From positions 372,001 through 436,000 of the forward strand of contig OY751488.1 in the NCBI GenBank assembly GCA_963565915.1: a DNA stretch of 64,000 bases, written 5' to 3'. How positions within the stretch are numbered: position 1 is the stretch's first letter; each line of letters starts with the position of its first letter. This DNA comes from Entoloma clypeatum. Lineage: Eukaryota; Basidiomycota; Agaricomycetes; Agaricales; Entolomataceae. Of this stretch, positions 21,489 through 31,671 are shown piece after piece. Both the position numbers and the translations under genes were made by a program. The notes beneath the pieces are model-generated. The model was not told the DNA's origin. It worked only from the letters and a program-made list of their open reading frames with translations, and made no database searches.

Positions 21489-21723
21489 GTACGCTATCCA
21501 GAAGAAGAAACCAGCCCCTGATCCGATCATCGTCGAAGGACGAGAGGAGTACCACGTGTCTACAATCCTAGACTCTCGAAAGTTCCGCAGAAAGATCCAG
21601 TACCTCGTCCAGTGGGAAGGATATGGACCAGAAGAGAACACATGGGAACCTCAAACTAATGTTCAGAACGCTCAAGATTTGATCCGTGATTTCCATCGGC
21701 AGAACCCGTCTCGTCCACAATAA
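21487..21723 (+). pseudogene. Detached chromodomain of Gypsy-1 pol
   Basis: The fragment begins at KYAIQKKKPAPDPI and contains EYHVSTILDSRKFRRKIQYL and VQWEGYGPEENTWEP, a clear chromodomain. In Gypsy-1C the same sequence is the C-terminus of Pol, where it presumably directs integration to marked chromatin. Here it lies behind a truncated ORF3 and cannot be fused to the integrase. Confidence 0.9.
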
Positions 21724-21856
21724 AAGACGAATTCTCAAAATCCATGGCAGTATTGACCTCATCAGTCAACCACACACCGAGTTCCCCGCTCTAGTCTTCT
21801 CCCTGCCCAATATAGCCACCCCATTCTTCTTTTACCTTTCAACCATCCTCACCGCC

Positions 21857-22228
21857 ATGTCAAACACCATCGTCACCTCCACCTCCACCACCGACATCAA
21901 CCCCGCCATCGCCGCTCTTATGAACGAAGCACTCTCCATGAGAGACCAAATTCATGCCCTCGAAACTTCCCTCGCCGATCTCCTTCATCGCCAGATGAAT
22001 ATCCGACTCCATTCGTTGTCCAATCTCCCCGTCGCCCCGACTCCCGAAGAGAAACAAATCCTCGGGAATTACACCAGCACCCTCATCATCGAGAATCGAC
22101 GCATTCGGCTGGCCATCAAAGGCCTTGAACTCGCCGTAGCCATCAACGAGGAGTTGATATATGATTGGAGCCTCAAGGAAAGTCCGAACTGGTCCGATCC
22201 CGGCAACAATGAGGGATGGGGACAGTGA
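21857..22228 (+). CDS. Gypsy-1B ORF3, complete
   Basis: A 123-codon ORF starting MSNTIVTST at 21857 and ending in an acidic Trp-containing tail (NNEGWGQ). It is nearly identical to the ORF3 of Gypsy-1C and lies between the chromodomain and the polypurine tract (22246-22262). Confidence 0.7.
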   Translation: MSNTIVTSTSTTDINPAIAALMNEALSMRDQIHALETSLADLLHRQMNIRLHSLSNLPVAPTPEEKQILGNYTSTLIIENRRIRLAIKGLELAVAINEELIYDWSLKESPNWSDPGNNEGWGQ

Positions 22229-22262
22229 CTCTGTGAGGACACAGAGCTTGGAGAGGGGAACA

Positions 22263-22663
22263 TGTTACGGACTCTACGGTATGAGGACCACGTCATATCT
22301 TTTACTTATCGGCCCGACTCGGCGCCCTCTTACGAACTCACTATGTCTAATATCTACTTTCGCAACCTTCGATTCCCAGTCTGACTCATTACATTACTTT
22401 GTCATCCCCTTTAGTATACTTCGCTCCCGCGCTGACTCGCTTTCCGCAGTCAGCTTACTCACTGTACATAGCCTTCCGCAGTCGCCTTACTCATGCGCAC
22501 TGCCTTCCGCAGTACTGACTCATCCGCTACCGCCTATAGTCAATACCTATATAAACCTCTTATACTGTAGTATATTCCTTAGATTTAGCAATCACATTGC
22601 TCTTCGCCTTTCCACTTCCTGCATACTCTGCCCGAACCTTGGAACAGTTTGTTAAGCATAACA
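22263..22663 (+). repeat. 3' LTR of Gypsy-1B
   Basis: A complete 401-bp LTR with an intact TATATAAA at about 22548, preceded by GGAGAGGGGAACA. It is followed by the target duplication GTGTA. Confidence 0.95.
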
Positions 22664-23398
22664 GTGTAGGCGTCTTCGACAGCCTGTTCAGAGGCAACCG
22701 ATTCAGTGCCGGCCTTGGTGGGCCTGGCATTCCATATTGAGCGGCATAAAGCAGGCTTGGGCGCTTTTGCGGGGATTGGCATTGTCGGTGGGTTGACAAT
22801 TGGTGGAGCAGTCGCGTGGGCTGGAACCAGTCCATTCGGGGTATTGGTTGGAGAGGTGACGAGCTTGTCGAGGGTAACACAGTCAATCTGGTCAATCTCC
22901 CCCTTGCTTGGCATGATCAGCACCATGGGAAGGGTCTTGTGCCCTGTGCCCTCCTCAAATATGATGTCCCTGGATCGGAAGGTCGTCTCATCTGGTGCCA
23001 GGACTCATATGGCGTGGTGTCAGGGCAGCGCGCAGTGGGGATGAAGTCTTTGAGGTAGACGACAGTTGTGGCCAGTTCACACTACATTGATGGTGGGAAT
23101 TGAATGGTTGTCATGTGTGTTTTCCCATTATGCAATCCTTGCATTGGCCGGGTTGGCGCTCATACATTGTGATGTCCATTCCGTCGATGATTTCTTTGCG
23201 GCACATCCTCTCGAGCATGTTGTAGTTGACGTGTCCCAGTCTTCTGTGCCAGGTGTCGACGTCTGTCGGTTTGGTGTGGGAGCATATGACAAACATGAGT
23301 ACTGTGTCTCTCACCTCAGATGCGGTGTTGGCAGTTTTGGTGATGTGGGCCGTGTGGGACTTCGAGTTGATGGGGCCTGTCGGTGGGTGTAATTCCAC
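22664..23398 (-). pseudogene. Copia GAG-pre-integrase and integrase C-terminal remnant
   Basis: In element sense, VELHPPTGPI follows the junction with the 23406-25253 insert. The GAG-pre-integrase domain comes next: DTWHRRLGHVNYNMLERM and CKDCIMGKHT supply the zinc-binding His/Cys. The integrase catalytic core is missing: from about 23110 the sequence jumps to the downstream segment (CPDTTPYESWH, then a Pro/Ala-rich linker). The region ends at the GTGTA duplication and continues in frame at 14841. Confidence 0.85.
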
Positions 23399-23405
23399 TT
23401 TGTAC

Positions 23406-25253
23406 GAGCCCTAGACGTAGTATTGATATATCAAACAATTGTAACTACAGCTCAAGCATGATACATCATGAGTTGTCATTATAGGTCTGATATATCACGG
23501 CCTCTGATATATCATATATCAGCTCTAGCTTCATCACACGCTGTCATCTTGACAGTTGCTTCTCAAGATTACGATCTTGGTCCCATCAAGGGATTTCTTG
23601 GCATCTATTTTTGTCGTGGTTGATGGGTGCGCGGCCTGCTGCCTGCGCAGCGCCACTCTATAATATGTTTCTCTGCAAAAGACATAAAAAAGAAAGACAT
23701 ATTTCTGGCTGGTTCTTGTCAACTCACAGGATCTATAGCTAGAACAGTTCTTCCCTCAAGTTCCCTGTACTATCCATCCTGACAGCCTTATCAACAAAAC
23801 TTCCCAAAAAAACATAAATGGAAACATATTCCATTTTATGTGCATCAGAGCTCAGCTCGTCATACAGATTGGGGTATATATATATATATTTGCAAGATTT
23901 TTACACTTCAAGATACATTCAAGTAAGAATACAATGCAGCAAAAAACATCAAGATTGAGGAATGATAATGACAACCATAGTACTAGTAGATATGCAAGTT
24001 TGATTATAAGTTGAGATTCGGGCTGTTTCTTGCACCTTCGTCTGACCTTTTCATTTCTTGGATGTACAGCTTCGGGGGTGTCTTATTCAAAACAATACCA
24101 TTTACTAAGTACATTCCCATTGTATCTAAGAAAACCGTCGAGCAGAGCATGTAGCGCGAGTCAAATATGTTTTTTCGCCACACACTTTACCGGTGTCACG
24201 TGATGGTGGACAGGGCGAGACGGACGGGACGACCCACCAGCCTCCACTCGTCGCCTCTCACGCCCAACTGCCGTCCCCCAACGTGCCCAACGGCCGTCCG
24301 TCGTGCCCCATGGCCGCCTCTCGTGCACAACGCCCGTCCTTAACGCACAACGCCCGTCCCTAACGCCCAACGGCGTCCCTCGTGCACAACGCCCATCCCT
24401 CATGCCCAACTACCGTCCCTCGCTCCCCCAACATGCCCAACGGCCGTCCCTCGTGCCCCATGGCCGCCTCTCGTGCCCAACGCACGTCCTTAACCCACAA
24501 CGGCCGTCCCTAACGCCCAACGGCGTCCCTCATGCACAACGGCCATCCCTAACGCCCAACGGCGTCCCTCATGCACAACGGCCGTCCCTCACGCCCAACT
24601 ACCATCCCTCGCTCCCCCAACGTGCCCAACGGCCGTCCCTCGTGCCCAGCGCCCGTCCTTAACGCACAACGGCCGTCCCTCACGCCCAACTGCCGTCCCT
24701 CGCTCCCAACGTGCCCAACGGCCGTCCCTCGTGCTCAGCGGCCCTGTCAACCACCTGGGGACACGAAAGCGAGGCTGAGACAAGGCGAGACGGATGGAAC
24801 AAGGTGAGTGACAGGGGATCAAGGGGTTGGACTAATGAGAGATGCGGCGGGACGGGGACGGGATGAGAGATGCAACGGGACACAGGATGGGAGACGCGGC
24901 GGGGCATATGGAGACCCACAGCTTTTCTGTACCCTCCCCCACACCCATTACTATGCAGAAATAATTATAATATATTTTATGATCTCATATGTTCGGAATA
25001 ACATGAGTCCTACAAGAATGACTCGGAGGACGGGATCGAGATTGGGAAGGAATATGAATAACTATGCTGACAAATTAAAAAGGGAATGCTGCATGCCGAC
25101 TCCCGATTGAGGGCCTAGTCCTAGCACTACATGTTGGGAGGCTAGGATATATTGAGGGTCTCAATATATCACCATCTGTAAGTAGCACTCACCATGTATC
25201 ATGCCTGACCTGTAACCACAGAATTCAATATATTGCACCTACTGACTAGGTTG
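23406..25253. mobile_element. Non-autonomous TIR-like element with minisatellite, inside Copia
   Basis: The insert is flanked by a TTTGTAC direct repeat (23399-23405 and 25254-25260). With the insert and one repeat removed, the Copia frame reads on through MYKVELHPP. The ends are imperfect inverted repeats built on CCTAGACGTAG and CCTAGTCAGTAG. Subterminal parts have several GATATATCA-like short palindromes. No transposase is present. The centre is a minisatellite (24237-24760). Confidence 0.65.
24237..24760 (+). repeat. Minisatellite, about 20-bp unit
   Basis: Roughly 25 degenerate copies of a unit like TGCCCAACGGCCGTCCCTCG. Variants change the bases after GCCCAACG and the last few bases. 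The array is open in one frame only by periodicity and is not likely to be coding. Confidence 0.9.
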
Positions 25254-25260
25254 TTTGTAC

Positions 25261-26040
25261 ATGGTGCTGACACCCTTCCCAGACATGAATGGTGTTCCTG
25301 AGGGGTTCAGGAATGTGACACCCTCTCCACCGAAGACGCTAAAGCATCTGGCCCTGTTGAGGTGGCCGATGGAAATGAGGTTGTGGGAGAGATCGGGACA
25401 GTGGTATGCCTTCTCGAAAGTGAGTGTGATAATTTGTCCATTGTAGATGACTCTCTTGATAATGCTCCCTGTCCCCAGTATTGTGAATTCTCCTCCTTTC
25501 GTCGCTGTCTTCCGACTTCACTTTGTATGGTTTGTAGGTTGTAAAGTCGGATGCGCATGTGAAACAATGGTCGCTGGCAGCCAAGTCTGCATAGGTGATG
25601 ATGCTGGGGTCAACGGTGCGCCCTTGCATCTGGGTCATGAAGGCGTAGAATTCACTGCTGCCGCCGTAGGCAATCGACAACTGCTGCAGGATGAGGGTGA
25701 CGTTTGCAGATGGTTTGGGCTGCGACATTGGTGAGTTCACATTCGTCTGCCCTCCCTTCTTCTTCCACCAGTCAGGGTATTGACCCTCCATTCTCCCTCC
25801 AGGTTTGAAGCACCTGTCGATTGTGTGGCCTGTATGGCGGCACACTGGGTTTGAGCAGACGAGATCGGAGTGTTGGCAGTGTGTTGTGGCGGGTGCCTGG
25901 ACAGCTTGTGGTGTTGGTTTGTGGTCCGCACACGAGTATGGCATCGTGGTGGTATAGTTTGACGATAACCTCTGTGGATGTTGTAAGGGAGAATAAGGTT
26001 GATATGAAGATGTTCCACTCCTTGGGCATGGACGCGAGCA
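25261..26040 (-). pseudogene. Copia gag C-terminal part, zinc knuckle and protease
   Basis: In element sense, after the hAT-type insert the frame resumes with LASMPKEWNIFISTL (UBN2-type gag). It then shifts frame to a zinc knuckle VCRHTGHTIDRCFKPGG followed by WWKKKGG, a pattern common in basidiomycete Copia gag. The protease site is seen as TYADLAASDHCF near 25590, where the catalytic Asp-Ser-Gly context is degraded. At least two frameshifts occur. Confidence 0.85.
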
Positions 26041-26289
26041 CGATGATGTAGTGATTGAAAGTCCGGTCCCATCCAGTTTTTGACTTTAAAAAAAGCGAAC
26101 CGCAGACTGGACCGGTGTCACCAGTCTCTGAACTTGGTTGAAAACGAGACTGAACCGGTGCAAGACCGGTCGCACCGGTTCCGTTTATTCGAGACTCACA
26201 AACCTGGACCGGTTTAAACCAGTCTGGACTGCCTTATATACAATAAAATAATACGAAAACCAAATCCTACATTATATAGCAAAGGCGAA

Positions 26290-26615
26290 AGACGGCCGTT
26301 GGGTGCGAAGACGGCAGTTGGGGCACAAAGGGCGGGAGTTGGGGTGACTGGCGGCCGTTGCACGTGAGAGGCGGGGGAAAAGATGGGGATTGGAGGGTGT
26401 GGGGGTCGAGAAATGGCAGTTGGGTGGAAAGCGGCCGTTGGGCGCGGTTGGACACTGTTGGACGCGAGAGGGGGCCGTTGGGCATGAGGGACGGCCATTG
26501 GGCATGATTGGACGCGAGAGGGGGCCGTTGTGCATGAGGGACGGCCATTGTGCACTCGATGGGGCTGTTGGGCAGGAGAGACGGCCATTGGGCACGAGGG
26601 GCAGCCATTGGGGGG
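26290..26615 (-). repeat. Minisatellite, GCCCAACGGCC type
   Basis: Degenerate units reading GGGCCGTTGGGCATGAGGGA and similar on the plus strand. This is the reverse complement of the unit at 24237-24760. About 16 units. Confidence 0.85.
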
Positions 26616-27498
26616 GGGGAAGTGGCTGGATGGAGTGAAGGTGGGAGATAAAAAAAGTGTAGGAACGTTCGGCTGGCTGTCTACTTATGTATGATTCGAC
26701 TTTCAGCAATTTCCAAGAGTGCTTGGCATCAATGCCGAGCGATGTGCATTGTCGAAACTTGCGTTGTCAATGCCCAATCCGTGGCACTACAGATCCTATA
26801 AATAGTTCTAAACCTATGTAGAGATGCTTAGAAACCTATAGGAAGTATATTTACAGTTATATACATTAGCTATGTAGGTAGAGAGTCTGTATTCCAAAAT
26901 AATGCATCAAAACACACTGTAAATCATGATCAACAGTCCATCATGGGTTCCCCCAAACACAAAAACAAGTATTTTCTTACTTCCTCCTTTTCACAACCAC
27001 TTTGCACTACATGTAATGTTTATTTACTATTGAACTATTGTATGTGAACCTATTGAGACCATTCAAATAAATGTCCAGGACTCAATAAGGTGAATATGGG
27101 CAAGTTCTATGATAGCACTTCAAACTATTATTAGATTATGAGGAAGGGGCCGCGTGCGCCCGTGCGATGCATTTTGCGCATTGTTTACTATTATTTGGTC
27201 ATGAGCATCGCACCTCTATAACTTACAATCCGTGGCCTAATTCGATGAAATAAATACATATTTGATGATACAGAATGCACTCCTACTTAATTCATATAGT
27301 AGATGACTTTACCTGTTCCTGTGTAGACATAATAACCAGATGTGCGATGTTTTTTGGACATTTGTTTACATGTATTTGACATGTTTGATGCGCACATGTT
27401 GCACATCATCCAACGTTGAACAGACACCCTATTTAGGATGTGGGAAAGTGGTGTCGAGTGAAGGTATGTGGAGTCATTGTGAGCAAAGAAAAAGAACA

Positions 27499-27575
27499 GT
27501 TCTGTGGCTCAGTTGGTTAAGTTGTTACAATAATTGTTCTGTACTATAGAGTTCCAGAGGTCAAGTCTCCCTAGT
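27499..27575 (+). ncRNA. tRNA-like remnant in hAT-type element
   Basis: TGGCTCAGTTGG (27505-27516) is a good A box. GGTCAAGTCTCC (27559-27570) is one base short of a T-arm/B-box consensus. The spacing is about right for a tRNA, but the acceptor and anticodon stems do not pair well. It may be a decayed tRNA or SINE head captured by the element. Confidence 0.3.
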
Positions 27576-27837
27576 TGTAATATTTTGTACTCAACCGTTT
27601 CGGAACATTGCTTTCAAATCCCTTGGATCATTCCATGGAAAAAGACTGGTTTAAACCGGTTCGAACCGGTCTTTGGCCGGTCTTTCAAAATCTCAATTCG
27701 AAGAGAACCAAGGACCGGTTGTGATCCGAAACCTTAAAGACCGAGACCACCAGTTCAGTCTTTCACCAGTTTGGTTCGGTCCAGTCTCAGTCTAAATTCA
27801 CCTTCGAAGGACTGGACTTCAAAACACTACGATGATG

Positions 27838-28328
27838 TGGAAATCACCATCAGTAATCTTTCTGCCCTGGTCCGTTGTCTTTGCCCAAGCCTCCCATAAC
27901 ATTTTGATGTGGGCGCCGAGGTCAGTACCATCGGTGTGTTGTAAACTACAGAGGCAATAATCAGTGTTGATCAAGCCCATGTCCGTCTTGAGGTCTTGGC
28001 CATTGGTGAAGGACTTCCATGCATCTGCGGTGGTACCGTCCATTTTGACGCTGAGTCTGATGGTGTTAGTGACGTTCAGAGTGACAAGGCCGAGTGCGTA
28101 GGCATCTCGCTCCTCCTCGGTGGGAGTCATGGATCCCCAGAACACTGTCAGTTTTGGTGTAATTCTGGGGTCTGATGGGGGCGGGGGTTGTATTATTGTG
28201 CCAAGGAAGTACCCTTCGCATCTGCGTGCCTTGGCTGTGTTCATGATGGTGGATTTGAATGGGGGCCAGTTCGACCCGTTGAACTTGTCCTCTGGTGGGA
28301 GTAAGAACAATGGGGGCTGGGAGGACAT
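27838..28328 (-). pseudogene. Copia gag N-terminal part
   Basis: The ATG at 28328 starts MSSQPPLFLLPPEDKFNGSNW, the typical start of Copia gag where the Leu-rich segment precedes FNGSNW. It continues through a UBN2/gag domain with DAWKSFTNGQD and LWEAWAKTTDQ to GDFHIIV, where the hAT-type element has landed. After the insert it continues at 26040. Confidence 0.85.
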
Positions 28329-28417
28329 TGGTGGGTAAAGTTTGTTGTTGGTTCAGGGTTTGGTGGTTCAGTTTCAGGGTGGTTAAACAGTGTGCAGTTT
28401 GTCTGTTCAGTAGTGTG

Positions 28418-28434
28418 GGTCGGGGCCCATAACC
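28418..28434 (-). promoter_or_regulatory. Copia primer-binding site
   Basis: In element sense GGTTATGGGCCCC directly follows the 5' LTR. It is complementary to GGGCCCATAACC, which resembles the anticodon region (CAT) of initiator tRNA-Met. Drosophila copia is known to use such an internal half-tRNA primer, so the same mode is inferred here. Confidence 0.6.
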
Positions 28435-28839
28435 TGTAGATATAAGACTCAGATGTCTGTGATATAAGACAACTGATTGTATTCAAGTATTTGTAGATAT
28501 AAGGCTACAAGGTACTTGAGTAAGAGGATATAAAGGAAGTAAAATAAACTATGCTCACCTCAGATGTCTGTGATGTAAGACAACTGAGGTGCTCATAGAT
28601 AAGGTACGGTGTATATATACATGGGATCATGAATGGAATCATAACTGTATAGTAGGTACCTAAGGAATATGATATTGTATCATAAGGAAAATAAACAACA
28701 GACCGAAAGAGTAGAATTTGAAAAGGGAGAATTGGACTTGTTGACTCACAACGGTGAGATTGATGGGCACACCGAAAACGTCCATAAAAGATTATCGTAG
28801 TTTGGGTCTTGATGGAGACGATAAGCCGAAGCTCTAACA
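28435..28839 (-). repeat. 5' LTR of Copia
   Basis: A 405-bp LTR pairing with 12697-13101, followed by the CTATT target duplication. Confidence 0.95.
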
Positions 28840-29236
28840 CTATTCACTGGCTCTCTGATAACTTACATCTCCTCCCTTCTCCCATAGTTTATCTAGGCAG
28901 GGACTTCAACTGCCCGTCTTCGTTATGGGATCAGTCTGTTACTAGTACTTCTGAAGTATCTAAAGACCTTCTACATATTGCTACATCTCTAGGACTTTCC
29001 TGGAGCAGTTCCAACACAGACTCGCATACTCGGCTTCCTGACCATCCACATCAGAAACTGTCAACTATTGACCTCATATTTCTTCAGGCTGATTGTTCTG
29101 TGGGGTGTGAGCGAGCAATCATTCATGAAGAAATGGACAGCTCAGACCACACTCCCCTCTTTGTCAACCTCAGACATGTCCTCTTCAAGTTCCACACTCC
29201 AAGATCGCTACCTCTCTCCAAACCTGATGTTGTACT
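28840..29236 (+). pseudogene. LINE-2 ORF2, endonuclease C-terminal half
   Basis: The frame from 12696 resumes with HWLSDNLHL. It contains the catalytic-type motif YLGRDFNCP and the terminal DSSDHTPLFV, which are the Asp-Phe-Asn and Ser-Asp-His blocks of APE-type LINE endonucleases. It ends at the hAT-type insertion with the duplication GTTGTACT. Confidence 0.85.
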
Positions 29237-31671
29237 TAGTGTTCGAAGGTTCAGTCTACATAGACCTGAACCGGACTGAACTGAACTGAAAAATAGACCA
29301 CGTTGGACTGAACTGTGGTCTAAGGTCTATACATTTTAGAAAATTTAGACTGCAGTTCAGTCTAGATTTTTTTTTCGACTTAGACCGCAAAAACACTGGT
29401 CTAAACAGGTCTAGACCGGTCTTTTTGCCCTTTGGGATACACCTCCAAGCCCCCCCTAATATTCTACAATTTTTGGAGATTTTTCAGTAATCTGCATAAT
29501 ATTCTAGATATTTATAGTCCAATTTTATTGGTCTAAGGCTTGTTTTGAAGCTACAACTGAGTGGAATACATTTCTAGCTTGTATATAAACTCTTTCTCAG
29601 AGTCACAAAGGTTAAGAATTGAGTGAAACATGGTGAAAACATGGTGAAAACATAGCTAAAACATATGATTACAGTGTTATTTTTTTGTATCTGTGTTTAC
29701 AGTGCTATTTTTGTTGTATCTGTACTATTATTACTGTGTTATTTTTGTTATATCTGTGTGCCTCTCATTGCGGAGCGAGCAATGGGTGGATGCGTCGATT
29801 CGACGTTGGATGATGCGCGACATGCGCGCATCAAATGTGTCAAATATATGTAAACAAACTCAAAAAATATCGCATTTCTCCTTAATATGGCTACACAGGA
29901 GGAAGTAAGCTTACAGACTATATCAATTATGTACCAGAGTATCATATGTCAGTAAATATGTATTTATTTTATGAACTTTCGCCACGGATTTGAGCATATA
30001 GCGATGCGACGCTTTACACCAAACAACAGTAAACAATGTGCAAATGCATCGCGCAGGCGTGCGCGGTGCCTTCCTCATGATCTAATAATATTTTGAAGTG
30101 ATAGAACTCATTGATATATATGTATTCACCTTCTGAAACACCTTGTATAATTTTTAGATCTCTAGATAAGATAGAAATGATGAAATGTGCATATTTCAGT
30201 AAAAGTGTTATATCTCCATAATGAATGCACCAAATTTGAAAAACAGATGTGCTGTGAGGTCCCCTGAATGAGGAGAATCCAAAGCTGAAACAAAATTTTT
30301 TGGTCAAATTTTCGACCTATTTTGCTTATATTCACCTTATCAAGTCCTTGAATTTTATTTGAATGGTCTGAATAGGTGTACATGCCATGTTTCAATAGTA
30401 TATGTACAGTATATGTAGACTAAAGTGGTTGTGGAAAGGAGGAAGTAAGGAAATTTTGTTTTTTGTGTTTGAGGAAACCCATGATGCACTGTTGCATCAT
30501 GATTTTGACTATGTTTGATGTATAATTTTGGAATACAGGCTCACTACTATACATAGTTCATGTATCCAACTGTATATTTACTTCTTATAGGTTCCTACAC
30601 ATCTCTACATAAGTTAGCAAATACATCTGCGGCCTGTGATGCCACAGTTTGGGCATTGAGGCCTTGAGTTTCATTGATGCTCATCACTCGGCATCGACTG
30701 CCAAGCACTTTCGGCAATTGCCGAAACTCGAACCATAATTCGACAGACAGCCAACGAAACGTTCCCACACTTCTTTTATCCCCCCACCTCCACTCCACCT
30801 GGCTCCACTTCCGCCCAATGGCCACTACCGCTGCCCAACGGCCCCTTCTAATGCCCAACGGCCTCCCTTTGTGCCCAACGCCCCCCTCTAATGCCCCTTC
30901 ATGCCCAACGGCCCCCTCGCGTGCCCAACGGCCCCTACTAGCGCCCAACGGGCCCCTCTAGCGCCCAACGGCCTCCCTTCGTGCCCAACGCCCCCCTCTA
31001 ATGCCCCTTCATGCCCAACGGCCGCCCATCATGCCCAATGGCCCCCTCTACCGCCCAACGGCCTCCCTCCGCGCCCAACGCCCCCTCTTGTGCCCAACGG
31101 CACCCTTTAACGCCCAATGCCCCCTCTTGTGCCCAATGGCGCCCTTTAACGCCCAGCGCCCTCCCTTCGTGCCGAACGGCTGCCCATCATGCCTAACAGC
31201 CGCCTCTAACGCCCAAGGTCCCCCTCGCGTGCGCAATGGCCGCCCCTCATGCCCAACTGCCACGAGTCGTGCCCAACGGCCCGTGCTAGCGCGCAACGGC
31301 CCTCTCTAACGCCCAACGGCACCTTCTCGCGCCCAACACTCCCCACTCACGTGCCACGGCCCACTCTCATGTCCAGCGGCCTCCTCTCACGACCAACGGC
31401 CTCGACTCATGCCCAACGGCCCCCCCACTCACGTCCAACGGCGTCGTCTCGCACCCAACATGCATTTTAAAATTATTAGTGTATTACCGTAGTTACGACC
31501 GGTTCAGACCAGTTTGGACCGGTCCGGTCCAAGCAAAATAACATGCCGAGACCGGTTCCCCCCGGTTCGGTCTCGGTCTATAGTATTTCTGAGTAATTGA
31601 AAGACCGGTCCGGTCTCGGTCCACCCATTTTTGGGGCAAAAAACCGAACCGAACCGAACCCTCAAACACTA
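29237..31671. mobile_element. Non-autonomous hAT-type element with long minisatellite
   Basis: The element is 2,435 bp with ends TAGTGTTCGAAGGTTCAG and, inverted, TAGTGTTTGAGGGTTCGG. The target duplication is GTTGTACT/GTCGTACT (29229-29236 and 31672-31679, one mismatch). The interior has family blocks shared with 26049-27829, in inverted order, and the perfect palindrome TCGGCAATTGCCGA at about 30711. No transposase is visible. Confidence 0.85.
30815..31455 (+). repeat. Minisatellite, GCCCAACGGCC type
   Basis: About 32 degenerate units of GCCCAACGGCCCCCTCTAGC type, some with inserted or missing bases. It is the longest array of this kind in the window. Confidence 0.9.

Larger units (their letters stand above)
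14842..22663 (+). mobile_element. Gypsy-1B: chimeric defective gypsy element inside Copia
   Basis: LTRs at 14842-15232 and 22263-22663 are flanked by the target duplication GTGTA (14837-14841 and 22664-22668). The outer LTRs and duplicated leader resemble Gypsy-1C. The body from about 15696 to 21486 carries the same leader deletion, stops, frameshift and integrase-tail duplication as Gypsy-1A. At about 21486 it switches back to 1C-like sequence with chromodomain, full ORF3 and LTR. The mosaic is best explained by template switching between two co-packaged RNAs. Confidence 0.9.
26049..27829. mobile_element. Non-autonomous hAT-type element with minisatellite
   Basis: The element is 1,781 bp. 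Ends are TAGTGATTGAAAGTCC and, inverted, TAGTGTTTTGAAGTCC. The perfect 8-bp target duplication is CGATGATG (26041-26048 and 27830-27837), and the Copia gag frame is restored when it is removed. Subterminal parts are rich in ACCGGTTTAAACCGG-like palindromes. The interior has a minisatellite, conserved family blocks and a tRNA-like stretch but no transposase. Confidence 0.9.
12697..28839 (-). mobile_element. Copia LTR retrotransposon, nested host of three other elements
   Basis: Two 405-bp LTRs (start TGTTAGAGC, end TATATCTACA in element sense) flank the element, with target duplication CTATT (12692-12696 and 28840-28844). The LTRs differ at roughly 17-20 sites by eye, so it is older than the gypsy copies inside it. 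Gag, protease, a remnant of integrase, RT and RNase H are present in order on the minus strand. The integrase core is missing and frameshifts are frequent. Its body is split by Gypsy-1B, the 23406-25253 element and the hAT-type 26049-27829 element. Confidence 0.95.

Noticed and set aside
24237..24760. CRISPR array
   Set aside because: Units are contiguous and degenerate with no unique spacers, and the genome is eukaryotic.
24303..24807. Pro/Arg/Ser-rich ORFs over the minisatellite (also 26214-26709, 30674-31470, 37368-37905, 47445-48206, 49463-50790)
   Set aside because: They are open only because the repeat unit lacks stops in several frames; all six frames show similar repeats.
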